Shown here: positions 36,379 to 46,705 of the stretch, in pieces | Numbering within the stretch: position 1 is the stretch's first letter | Layout: every line of letters begins with the position of its first letter | Assembly: GCA_038496675.1 (NCBI GenBank) | Contig: CM076667.1 | Location: 18,265,007 to 18,329,006, forward strand | Direction of reading: 5' to 3' | DNA length: 64,000 bases | From: Rachycentron canadum | Lineage: Eukaryota; Chordata; Actinopteri; Carangiformes; Rachycentridae | Position numbers and translations under genes: made by a program | Notes under the pieces: model-generated | What the model saw: the letters and a program-made list of their open reading frames with translations, nothing else | Databases searched by the model: none | What the model was told of the DNA's origin: nothing

Positions 36379-38423
36379 CACTATTCCAACGAGATGTCTG
36401 CTGGACGTAGGAATAAGCAGCTTTTGTCTTATATGTTTAACAAGCCTCTACAAAAATCTGGATTTAAGTTCTCTGTCGTTGTGGCGCTCTTCTCCCTATG
36501 GCCAAAAAAATCGAAAGCTGTATCTTAAAGGTAAATATTAGCATCCATTCAGATTAGATCAGAAACCTCTCAATACAACTAAATAACACAATTATCCAAC
36601 AGAACAGCAAGTACAAAAAATAGTAAATTGGATTTTAACTGCTCACCTGAATGTAAAGTGAAGTTGCACAGTCTTCGCTGCACGTGGACGCACACGTACG
36701 CACGAATGTGCGCCCGGTGGGGATGCTGAGGTCAGACCTGCACACTTGTTTCACCCTCTCTTCCCAGAGTTGTTGTTCAGGTGGTCAGATAACTGTTAGC
36801 GCTCCTCTCTGCGGTGCGGCGCTGCGCTGTGTAATTATCTTTTGCCAGGATAATCAGTGGTGCTAAAAGGTGATGGATGGTGAGGGAATGCATTGCAATA
36901 AACCAAGCAGGCAGTCCTCTGATAAGCTGAACCGCTCGACAAGGCACTCTAAATATGTGATATGTCCGACTCATTTCAAATCAAAACACAGAGCAATTAG
37001 ATGTCTTACCTGGTTTTCTAATTGTAAAACATCTGCGTGAAAAAAACAAAAAAAAAAAAACTGAATGAAATTACGATTTATTGGGATAGATAACGAAGAT
37101 CCGACCAATTAGCAAAACCCTAATTGTTGCTGTCTTCGGAATATGGATATCATGTAAATTCTCAGCGTTGCTGAGTGGAAAAGAAAATGTTTTAGCAGCA
37201 TTTGTTCAGGTCCTCAACACAACATAATAGCCTCTGAAAAAAATATTGCCACTGCAAAGAACAGTTTCATCATTTTTGCTGAATCTGATTGGAGTGAAAA
37301 ATGGCATGCATTTGCATTTAAGGCGTTTAAGCTGACGCTTATATTCAGAGCGGCTTGCAGTCAGTGAGCAGGCAGGGGTTCGGAGTCTCATTCAAGGACA
37401 CTGTGGAAGAATACATGGCTGTTTGGTGAGCGTATTGTCAGCTGGAATGATGGAAACTTGTGACCTTCCACTTTCAGAGAATTTCAGAGTTTTAAAAGTC
37501 ACGATGAACAAAAGGGAAAGTCAGCTTTTGTTTCTCGATCCTTTTGCCACTAAGTGCTACTTCTTATTTGCAAGAACAACATGTTAAACTGTTAAAATCA
37601 CAAAGCATCTGACAATGATTTCACTTTTTTTTTTTTTTTTTTGTCTTTTGTTTTTTTTTTTTTTTTTTGTTGCACAGATGTAGCAAGTGCAAACTGAACA
37701 TATTCTGTGTATACACGCTATTAGCAAAATATCTGTTAAGTTTGCCAGAAGGGAAGTATACTGTGATGACAGGGTTGTCCTCAGTTCTCGTTGGACTGTT
37801 TCTAGTGAGATGATGGTGCTTGAAATCTCAAGATGTTTATTCAAATCTATTTTGATATCCAATTCGTGGGTAAAAATAAGAAGTGTACCTTAAGCGGGGC
37901 TTGCCTTTCATTCGGTTTGCTCCGTTGCAGAGTGTGGGATGACTGGCCCGAAGCGCCGCATCACACGGACACGCTTGCCGTGCTCTCTCACCCTCTATGA
38001 GGCAGCGCGCCCTCTCGCCTTGTGCAACGTCTCTTGCTTGCATATACAGACAGGCTTAATTGATATGAACTTCAAGGCATGAAAGACACGGGCCGTGCCT
38101 GCTAAGCAATCGCCGGTGATGTCACCGTTAATCGCCTGGACCCTCAGACAGGTAATGACGGTGTTACTCAAGTGAAGCAGCAGAGCGAAGACAAGTTTCA
38201 GGCTAAGTGGCTAAAGTATATCCATATATGTCCAGTATATACAGCCGCCTCGGAAGAAAAAAACACACGAGGCAACAAGGACTTGGTGTGGATTCGGCAC
38301 ATGAAGTAATATAAAACTTAATTTCATAAATAATAATGTAATGCAAACCCTACCAAACCCCAAGGGCAGTTTGTATTTGTTGTTATTAAGGAGGAGAAGT
38401 GCAGAGTGTGGAGACGAGAGAAG
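36379..38423. other. Unique noncoding stretch
   Basis: Two T18 runs (37625-37642 and 37651-37668) separated by gtcttttg are the main feature. A CpG-bearing patch at 37900-38040 has no open frame that looks coding. No element recognised. Confidence 0.5.
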
Positions 38424-38513
38424 ATGGAGCCACTAAGAGAGGAGGAGGAAGAGACATCAAACGATAGTGATGATGCATATAGTTCGGAGAAGACAGGGGA
38501 AATGGAGTCTTAG
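38424..38513 (+). other. Short acidic ORF in splice-like context, uncertain
   Basis: A 29-codon frame starts at an ATG in strong Kozak context (purine at -3, G at +4) and encodes an acidic peptide with EEEEETSNDSDDAYSSEK. Its TAG stop is directly followed by gtaggt, a good splice-donor match. A plausible acceptor (tttctctacttgcag) ends at about 38627, and an open frame then runs to 38780 with RCTFCHNFL near its end. This could be two small exons of an unknown gene or of a transposon gene, or chance. No known domain is recognised and the upstream frame stops before the donor, so a joined protein is not claimed. Confidence 0.2.
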
Positions 38514-39021
38514 GTAGGTTACCATATGCCGCTTCCCAGCACTGCTCTTACTGTGCATGCTATAATGAACTCTTAACAGCGGTAAATGCAACTGTAAATG
38601 TTCATGATATTTTCTCTACTTGCAGTTAAAGCTGTTAAACGCTGTCAAGTGGCCACGTGTTTACCTTTAAAGGTCACCGGCGACAGCGCCAGGTGGCCGT
38701 GGGAAGACATCTCACCAGATGTTCGACGGTGCACGTTTTGTCACAACTTTTTAGTCTATTTGCTACAACGCGGCAAATAAACAGACGAGTCTGGGCAGCG
38801 GGGGGGGGCTAATGCTCATGCAGCATACTGTGACTCAACGTGGCTCACGGTTCTCTGCAGCTACTGATCTGAGCGACGCTGAACAGCCTGTTTAACCTGA
38901 CGGTACGCAATCATGCTGTGATTCCCGTTGAGTTTGGACTTTTGCTTTCTAATTCACATTAGAACAGAGATGATCATTATCTGGTTGTACATCATTCCGA
39001 AGTTATTTACAATACAGGGGA
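38514..39021. other. Noncoding stretch next to the acidic ORF
   Basis: Contains the open frame 38598-38780 discussed with the acidic ORF, and a G-rich run (38798-38807). Otherwise plain sequence. Confidence 0.4.
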
Positions 39022-39582
39022 TACACCGACCAGCCATAACATTAGGAGTGATTATCTGGTTACAGTGGTGAGATATATGAGGCAGCAAGTCAACATTTTG
39101 TCCTGAAGTTGATGTGTTAGAAGCAGGAAATATGAGCGTATGAGTGTAAGGATGTGAGCGACTTTGACACGGATAGACAACTGAGTCACAGCATCTCCAG
39201 CACTGCAGCTCTACCAGGAGTGGTCCAAGGAGGGAAAACCACTGGACCACAGACAGGGTCAGGGGTCAAGGCTCACTGAGGCTCATTGGTGGTGCAATCC
39301 AACAGAAGAGCTACTGTAGCTCAAACTGCACACGCAGGACAGTTTGTTGTGTGTGGGGCTGTGTAGCCTCAGACCGGTCAGGGCGTCCATGCTGACCCCT
39401 GTCCACCACCAGAAGCTCCTACAATGGACACGTGAGCTTCAGAACTGGACTGTGGAGCAGTGGATGCATCACGGGAAGAAGGCAAGCTGGCGTGTCTCGA
39501 TGGTTCAGGGCTGTTTTGGCGGCAAAAGCGGGACCTACACAATATTAGGCAGGTGGTCTTAATGTTATGGCCGATTGGTGTA
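39022..39582 (+). mobile_element. Internally deleted Tc1-like transposon, both ends present
   Basis: Left terminus tacaccgaccagccataa and right terminus gttatggccgattggtgta are inverted repeats of about 24 bp ending in TA, the Tc1/mariner target. Between them 561 bp retain decayed pieces of the transposase. The helix-turn-helix region follows gatgtgagcgactttgac. The segment RPVRASMLTPVHHQKLLQW (from about 39370) lies just ahead of where the first catalytic Asp region should start. A stub near the 3' end corresponds to the C-terminal FGGKSGT-like tail. The catalytic core (DDE) is deleted, so it is non-autonomous and dead. Full-length relatives are about 1.2 kb or more. Confidence 0.85.
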
Positions 39583-39825
39583 TGTGCTATGTTATTTTAG
39601 CTCTTATGAGATATAGATACGCTGGCTCCGTTCGAGTCCCTCGATAGGGGGTCACTAAAACTTTTAAAAATAAAAGCTTTTCAGGAATCTGTTTTAAATG
39701 CACATATTTTCTACGTAAGCAGTAACAGCACAATGTGCCAGATACACCAAGTGCAGCAAAACATGTGGATAGTTGCATCAAACTGCAGTGTAACTGCAGA
39801 AGTGAAATCCCAAAGTTGCTGAATA
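39583..39825. other. Short unique stretch
   Basis: Contains a B-box-like cgttcgagtccctcg (39629-39643) without an A box or fold; nothing else recognised. Confidence 0.4.
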
Positions 39826-39902
39826 TGGAAATACTTCAGCAAAGTAGAGGTACTTAAATATTAATCTAAGTACAGTACCTGAGTAAATGTACTTAGTTAA
39901 GC
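39826..39902. repeat. Dispersed repeat ending in gagtaaatgtacttag
   Basis: Contains caaagtagaggtacttaa and ctgagtaaatgtacttag, the signature of a very common fish repeat in which aagtac words alternate. A second, longer copy is at 61010-61202. Class not assigned. Confidence 0.55.
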
Positions 39903-41861
39903 TCCGCAGCTGCCTCTGCCATGTAGACCCATATGGTCCCCTAAGGTGATAATTTCTGCAGCAGTTGCTAAAGTTAATTGTTAATATGCTTCCCTGCAGT
40001 GCATGGGCAGCCGCTATTAGTGGGCAATACGGCATTTTTTTTTTTTTTTGTTTCAGAGGTAATGCTCACAATGTGCAGAAATGATCATTTTAAGATGAAA
40101 GCACACTTCCTGGTGTTACATTCTTTCACGGGCGGACGGAGGAAATGACTGATGTTGATAGTGGCTTTAATTAATCCCAAATCCTGAAGTGGCACCTCTT
40201 CAGCACAGCCACTGTGATTGTGAACCAAGAGCACTGTGAACAACAAGTCAACATGTCCTACAGAGCCGAGAGACCGGGGACACGTGGCTGACATGTGGAC
40301 AGTCAACAAGCTTGTTGGCCGAGAAGAGTTGGCCGCAGCTGAACTTTTCTCACTCAGTGGACGTCAACAACCAGCAAAAAAAAATGTCTGCCTCCCTTTC
40401 CGCACCCAGGCAATTTTATTTTGTGGACATAGCTCTGCTTGGCAAGAGGAAAGTGGATGAGAAGTTGATAACAGCTTTAAGAGCCACATAGCTTTTATTT
40501 AAAATATTGACTATAGGTTATAATCTGTACAAACCCCCAATGCGTAACTGGCTAAAATTATTGCAAATAAAGGATCGAAATGTCTTATTCATCATAAATA
40601 TTCCAATCATGTTCCTATGAGCAACATGATCCAAATGTTTGTCTTCTCGCCACTACTCCTCCCCAGAATGCTGATTGTGTCATGACCACTCGCACGTTTT
40701 GCTCGGTTTGTGCGACCTATTCATTTGGACTGTGCTGTTGCTTATTTCAAAATAAACCGCATGAGCGCTTTAATTTGAAAGTTCAGCTGCTAGCCCAGGC
40801 TCGTCCCGCTCCGTGTTTCCTTTCCTGCGCGACGGTCTCTCATCTAAGGTGGCTCATGCTAGCCGACCGTCCGGTGGCCCACCCCTAGTTTTGGTTGCTT
40901 TCAGTATTAATATTATATTCACTGTGGCAGTGGCTGAGATCTGGAAACTTAGCAATGTTCTCTATAAAAACAAATAAAAGTCCAATTTGACCCAGCGCAC
41001 TTGCCGTAGTTGCACATGTGCACTATTTTATGTTCATTCAGAGTTAGTTTTTTTTTTTTTTTGGTTTGTTTTTTTTTCCACAGCCTCAAAAACACCGCTC
41101 TTAAATTGTAATAAATTGAATCCTCTGAGTGATTATCAGCTCAGATTCTTGGTAAACATCAGCACAGCTATAAAATCTAAGTAATGTTGCCTTTCTTTGT
41201 GTATAAAGCCACAGAATTATGTGGATGTAGAGCAGAACAGTGGGCAATGAATGGGACTTGAGTTAAACAAAAATGAAAACCTGGCCTTCACGCTATAAAC
41301 ACTATTACTTATCGGGCTTTGTACGATTAAGTAACAATGTGAAATGTTACCATCTTTTCTGATCCCGAATTGAATCACCATTATGTGGAGAGAGAGAGCG
41401 AGTGACAGAGAGAGCTTTCATGTATCGGCTCGGCTAAATGCCTGATGATGAAGATGCAGTAGCTGAGCTTTAGCAGCGAGTTTCTTAGTGTCAGTGAGTG
41501 GAAATAACAGACGTGTTGATCATTTACTCAAAAAGAAAAATGTGAATGAGCTCGCAGTGAATTCACAGACCTCCCCGATTCGATTTTTAATTTGGGCTTG
41601 GTAAGACATGGGGCTGATACAGATGTGCAAAATATGACACCTGGCTGCATTTTGGGAATATCTATGAAAAATACAATAGTTAATTCTTGTTTTTTTTTTC
41701 ACTGCTGTTTGTTTCATGTTGCATAAATGGTTATTACTAGCTAGCTATGATGTACCATGTACTCCGGGACTGTTTCTTATCATTTGGGTAAGGCCTCAAT
41801 TGAGTGAAGGCAAAGACAAGTAAGGCACGTGTGTATGATATTTTTATATTTTTAGGGTATG
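39903..41861. other. Unique noncoding stretch
   Basis: T-rich tracts at 40027-40040 and 41048-41077 and a GA run near 41389. No gene or recognised element. The segment 40680-40890 has more CpG and an open frame of 68 codons without any domain. Confidence 0.5.
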
Positions 41862-42109
41862 TTCAGGCCTGGTAATGAGATCCATCTCGGGTCGGGTGTG
41901 AATGCAACCCAGGACGCAGGATGCCTTTGAGATCCGACCACTCACACCACATTTGGCGGCGGTCTGGGCCGCATGTGGCGACATTCTTTCAGGAGTGTGG
42001 ACGCACATGTGTCCTGGGCCACAAAGAGGGAACGCCTCCTCTTCTGACGCTTTCTGCCACGGTCTGATTACCCAATACAGACCTGACTTCATTCTGCTTT
42101 CCTCGCCAA

Positions 42110-42161
<52 letters not shown>

Positions 42162-42380
42162 GTACAAATACACACGCATATTGACAACGGACCGGTCTGT
42201 CTCATTGGCTAGAAACAAGACCATTTATATGTGTATTTGCACGTAAAGTGGGGACATGGGGTTCGAGCTCAGGTGGTCACTTGATGTAGAGACGCATTTT
42301 AAAGCCAGGTGAGAAAAGACGTGCGATGAGCTGACTCGCTGTGATCGGATCACTGAAGATGCACGTTAGTGTCAGGTCTG
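41862..42380. mobile_element. MITE-like element with a CT microsatellite inside
   Basis: The left end caggcctggtaatgag followed by atccatctcgggt and the reverse complement of the right end, cagacctgacactaac then gtgcatcttcagtgat, match at roughly two thirds of positions over about 30 bp. The inner left part (ggtctgggccgcatgtgg, cacatgtgtcctgggcc) is a pattern I recall from a non-autonomous DNA element frequent in teleosts. A pure CT run (42113-42159) lies inside. No transposase frame. The superfamily is not decided. Confidence 0.6.
42113..42159. repeat. (CT)n microsatellite
   Basis: About 23 perfect CT units inside the MITE-like element, purine-free on the plus strand. Able in principle to form triplex DNA and likely length-variable. 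Confidence 0.95.
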
Positions 42381-42429
42381 CTACAGGGCTTTAAGCAACA
42401 GAGAGGCTCCCGGCTGTGTGGCGACAGTT

Positions 42430-42736
42430 TTGAGACCATCCTTGACAGCCAAGCACGAAGCCAGGCCCTCAAAGGCATAATTTTCCCCATTGGTGCGGAA
42501 GAGCTTGACTAGTCCGTCCAGCCTCAGTGTCGGAGCTTGCTAATGCGTCTTGCGGCTGACGGGGAGAAAAGCTCCGAAGCCAAGCTCCAAAATCTGTTGA
42601 AAATCCTGAAACCGGAAGAACTGGAGGCTGTAGGTGCAGCAGATTAATGCCCATGGTTTTTGGGATGAGATATTGAGCAGTAACACATGGGAGCAATTTC
42701 TTGTCTTGTCTGGTGACTTTTGGCCTTGTAGTGTGA
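42430..42736 (+). mobile_element. Tc1-like transposon, 3' half fragment
   Basis: The motifs ggtgcggaagagcttgac (42494-42511), gcttgctaatgcgtcttg (42535-42552), ccaaaatctgttgaaaat (42587-42604) and gcagattaatgcccatgg (42638-42655) follow the order of the C-terminal half of a Tc1 transposase gene and its 3' flank. The end gacttttggccttgtagtgtga (split at 42715-42736) is a Tc1 terminal repeat of the same type as at 6230-6260. A deletion after about 42517 removes the part with the second catalytic region, and frameshifts break the rest. No 5' terminus seen. Confidence 0.7.
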
Positions 42737-42804
42737 CTCAGCAAACCAATGTCAAAAAATACAGCAGCTAAAGACTTTCCAGCTGCAGTTCACCGCATAT
42801 GTGA

Positions 42805-43200
42805 TAAAACCTGTTGCACCACCCGAAATCCAACAGTACAAAGAAACCATCCAACCTTGGTTTGGCACACATCCACCAAACCTGTCAGATGGTGCAGGAA
42901 GTAAAGTAAGCCCTCTAGTAGACTGCCTAGTCATATGTGATGAACCAGAACATAACACATTGGTTTTCATCATCTACAGATGGCAATCTGATCATAAATA
43001 AGCATCTCAAAATGTTGCAGCATCTATTGTTTGGGTAGCTGAGCCTCTTGCACCAACCGAAATCCACCAGGACACAGAAAGCATTCAAGCAAGGTTCCTC
43101 CAGTTGTGTGGAAAGCAAAGAAAGCCGTTCAGGGAAGTGTCTGGCTACATGTGCCCTTCTCAGATGGTTAATCTGGTAATATCGCAACAACTTTGTAAAT
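42805..43200. repeat. Diverged tandem repeat of about 236 bp, unexplained
   Basis: The segment cttgcaccaaccgaaatc (43049-43066) repeats gttgcaccacccgaaatc (42813-42830), and similarity runs on for about 45 bp and is seen again at cagatggcaatctg (42979) and cagatggttaatctg (43163). In the plus frame the two units begin PVAPPEIQQYKETIQ and PLAPTEIHQDTESIQ. Most differences change the amino acid, so there is no sign of protein-level selection. The first unit has an open frame (42801-43001, 66 codons). It starts about 70 bp after the Tc1 end. Family unknown. Confidence 0.5.
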
Positions 43201-44433
43201 GGCAGAAAACACAAGGGTTCATAAAAGAAAGAAAGAAAAAAAAAAAAAAAACCTCCACGGCGCTGAGCTTGGCTCCGTTTCTGATGAAACTGCGTGTCTT
43301 TGTTGTGCTATGCCATGTGTTCAGCATCCCGTTTGCTTCTGCGCACAGGGCCTACAGCAAATTTGTGTTTATGGGTGTTGTGGGGTGGTTGATTGAGCCA
43401 AAAAAAAAAAAAAAAAAAAAAATAGAGAGATAGAGATAGAAAATAGCAGAGAGAGAGAGTCAGACATTAAAGAGGGAGACAAAGACAGAGCAAGACAGGA
43501 AGAGGGAAAAGAGAGACAGAGGAGGGCAGTTACCTCAGATGCAGTTTGCCCACATCTCATTAGTGCCTGCTTTCAGCCCAGCTGATGTTCACCACCTACT
43601 GAATTATACATCCGCCACTAATTTGGGAAGGATTTAATATTGTATCTGCTTTATCTCTATCAAAAAACTGCAGGCATTTCATAATTTATTTGTTAGAGCC
43701 CTCTAGTTATACCTTCTCAGCTTTAGAGGCAGGGGAAGAAATCTTAAATTGGCCTAATTTGGGGTGTTATGACCCACGTGTATCTCCATGCATCTTGAGT
43801 GGCTTATCAAAACACTTTCAGAAACAATAAAGTCGACAAAGATAAAATCTGAGAAAAGTTCCAAAACACAATATGGCAGCTTTGTCTTCTTTATTATCAA
43901 AGCTCTGTTATTTGAAATAAATTAGTGCGCAAGTTACTGTGAAGTAACCGACCGACTTTGCTCTACATAAACTGCACCCTCCTGCTCGCACGAGGGGTGA
44001 TTGATGCCTGTGTTCAGTAGATCCACAATAATTCATGCATATTTAATACTGTAAATGATCTTTCACCTACAATTTCACCTGATAGATTGCACGTGTAAAG
44101 TGTGAAATATTACGTGGCTGTATTTTTAGTTACGTTAACAGAGCTCACGTGCCACACAGACAGGGGCTGGACGGGCTGATTATGTTACAGTGATAAAAAT
44201 AATGCCAGCCATCCATCAGCGGCTCGTAGGAAAAGTCTGTCGCTCCGAGGCTGCAGAGGGGAGGGGTGGTGGTGGTGGTGGTTTTATCTTTGTGGGTGAG
44301 TTGCAGTAAAGCGAGCATGTATTCAAACTCCCAACGAGTTTACTCTCAGAGGAGGTAAATTACAGCAAAGAGCTCAGACAGGTCCATCAAGCGTTGCTGA
44401 AGTTATGGGGACTGGAGGCGGATCTGTTCCAAT
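43201..44433. other. Noncoding stretch with purine-rich tract
   Basis: A16 (43236-43251), A23 (43400-43422) and a GA-rich tract up to about 43530 dominate the left part. The right part (43560-44430) has a GGT run (44266-44282) and otherwise plain AT-rich sequence. No coding signal. Confidence 0.5.
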
Positions 44434-44565
44434 CACCACCTGGCAAGATGACAGGTTACCAAAACGCTGTCCAGCTGATAAGCTGCTTTTGTTTGGAAGC
44501 CCTGTTTGCTGGTAATTGGACAAAAACAGACCAAATTTAAAAAAAAAGAAAAAAAAAAAAAAAAA
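44434..44565 (+). repeat. Poly-A-ended element, copy 1 of a pair
   Basis: The core acctggcaagatgacagg, gttaccaaaac and aagctgc, then cttttgttt and aattgg, is shared in order with 59046-59207. Both copies end in a long A-run (here 44539-44565 with one G) within 75-85 bp after the aagctgc motif. That layout suggests a short retroposon with a 3' poly-A tail, but no pol III boxes or target duplication were found. A pair of related regulatory elements is an alternative. Confidence 0.5.
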
Positions 44566-46260
44566 GCACAATATAAATGATCTGATTTTTACAAGGTTCA
44601 AAAGGGCTGGAGGGGTAATTTATGTGAAATATCATGTTTCCGATACAGAAACATGCATCATCATGTTATCGTGTTATCCAGCCTGCAGGTTTCTTTGAAT
44701 AATTAATCACACAAGCAAGAAGCAAAGGAAATTAATTATCTTTTGTTTATGCCACAGTTCACGATTCTTTGTGGTTGCCCTATGACTCAGCCTTTGTTGG
44801 GTTATATCAGAAAGGTCAAGCTCCAGTCAATCTCTTTCCCCTTTTTTATTTTTATTTTCTTTATTTATTTTTTATTTTGTCTTTTTGAATTAAGTTGTCA
44901 AAGTTTTTAAAAATGTCCCCTTGCAAATTTTTCACTCCCAAAAGAAAAAAAAAAAAAAAAAGTGGATTGACGCTGCTAATTTTAGGGAGGGAAAAAACAG
45001 GCCCTGTGTGAATCAGCTCTCCCTCCACGACAGATTGATTTCAGCCATCTACAGTACGAGGATGCTTTGAATTGTGAGAGCCATCCACAATTTGCTGGCA
45101 TCCCTCGACAAAAAAAAAAAAAAAAAAACACGAAAGTGCCAACTCTATTCAACATATAATTGAGACTAGAGATTCAAGGCAGCGTTTCTATCTCCACTCT
45201 TCTGATAGAATATTACGATGTTGCATGCTCGCTTTAGTGCGATCTGCCGGCGAAACATCTCATCTCTCCTTAAACTTCTCATCGCGACTCTGAAATAAAA
45301 GAGAAACCGAAACAGAGCGTTAAGACAAGAAAAATAATGTAGAAGTGAACTTGGGTTTTATTTTTTTGTTTTGTTTTGTTTCTTTAAGGAATGAAGTGAG
45401 ACAAAAAAAAAAAAAAAAAAAAAGACCACACCAAAAAGAAAAAGAAAAAAGAAAAACCCCAGATAACTGGTTCTGGTGCTAAACACACACAAAAGGAAAT
45501 GACACAGTGGGAATCAGCAGAGTTAATCTCCGGCAGGATCACCTGGGGAATAACGGTCCCATAGCTCATCAGAGTGCAAGGCAAAGTTGAGGAAGACACC
45601 TCTAGCAAACACCACCATAACACATCCAATATCCCTGACATGTTTAGCTGTCTGCCCGTGTGTCCCCTGCCAGAGGAAAAGGGGGAAAAAAAAGAAAAAG
45701 CCCCGGAGATTAGATCATATTAGATAACGGGGGCAGAGAGATGACCCGCTAGGTGAGATTTTTGGGGTGTGTTTTGAAACTTTTCCATCATGAGCAGCAA
45801 TTCTTCTGGAGGGCTGCTGCAGGTAGATCACAAAACAGTTTTTCTGAGGTAATACTGCGGCATGGACCCACAATGCTGCTGTTGCTGACAATAGATTCCC
45901 AGGCCGCCCCACGCTGCTTAATTTTCATTCCTTTATAACTTTCAAAAACAACTGAGCCCCTCATTTAAAAGCCCATAGAAGATATTCCCTAAGACTATAC
46001 TATGCACAGCCAAGAAAACCTCCCGTAAAGCCAGCCAGCCAGCAGTGGACCCACCAGGCCCGCTACTAGTCTGAAAACAAATGCAACTGTTTAAATAGGT
46101 CCTTTTGATGAACTTCCCCAAACCCCGTTCGGATTTGACTCCTGAATGCAAACTAGGATAATTATATAAACATCATCTAACTACCCACAGCATATAATTA
46201 ACGGTATCTAACTAGTCCGGACTGTGAGGAAGTAGCAAGCAAGTATAGTTTTCCGTGTGC

Positions 46261-46262
<2 letters not shown>
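44566..46262. other. Unique noncoding stretch with A-runs
   Basis: A-runs at 44944-44960, 45110-45128 and 45403-45423. Repeat-free AT-rich DNA at 44690-44830 (gaaattaattatctt) has the texture of a conserved noncoding element but cannot be tested here. Confidence 0.5.

Positions 46263-46307
<45 letters not shown>
46263..46307. repeat. (GT)n microsatellite running into the gap
   Basis: About 22 perfect GT units that end exactly where the N run begins, so the true length is unknown. Confidence 0.95.
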
Positions 46308-46705
46308 NNNNNNNNNNNNNNNNNNNNNNNNNNNNNNNNNNNNNNNNNNNNNNNNNNNNNNNNNNNNNNNNNNNNNNNNNNNNNNNNNNNNNNNNNNNNN
46401 NNNNNNNNNNNNNNNNNNNNNNNNNNNNNNNNNNNNNNNNNNNNNNNNNNNNNNNNNNNNNNNNNNNNNNNNNNNNNNNNNNNNNNNNNNNNNNNNNNNN
46501 NNNNNNNNNNNNNNNNNNNNNNNNNNNNNNNNNNNNNNNNNNNNNNNNNNNNNNNNNNNNNNNNNNNNNNNNNNNNNNNNNNNNNNNNNNNNNNNNNNNN
46601 NNNNNNNNNNNNNNNNNNNNNNNNNNNNNNNNNNNNNNNNNNNNNNNNNNNNNNNNNNNNNNNNNNNNNNNNNNNNNNNNNNNNNNNNNNNNNNNNNNNN
46701 NNNNN
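46308..46705. other. Assembly gap, 398 N
   Basis: A run of N. Sequence resumes at gggtgtaagtgtttgg. The gap most likely reflects failure to assemble through the GT microsatellite; whether 398 is a measured or placeholder size cannot be told. Confidence 1.

Noticed and set aside
39600..39660. B-box-like cgttcgagtccctcg as a possible tRNA gene
   Set aside because: No A box at proper distance and no cloverleaf pairing.
43426..43530. GA-rich tract as a regulatory GAGA element
   Set aside because: Directly follows A23 and is irregular; simple purine-rich low complexity explains it.
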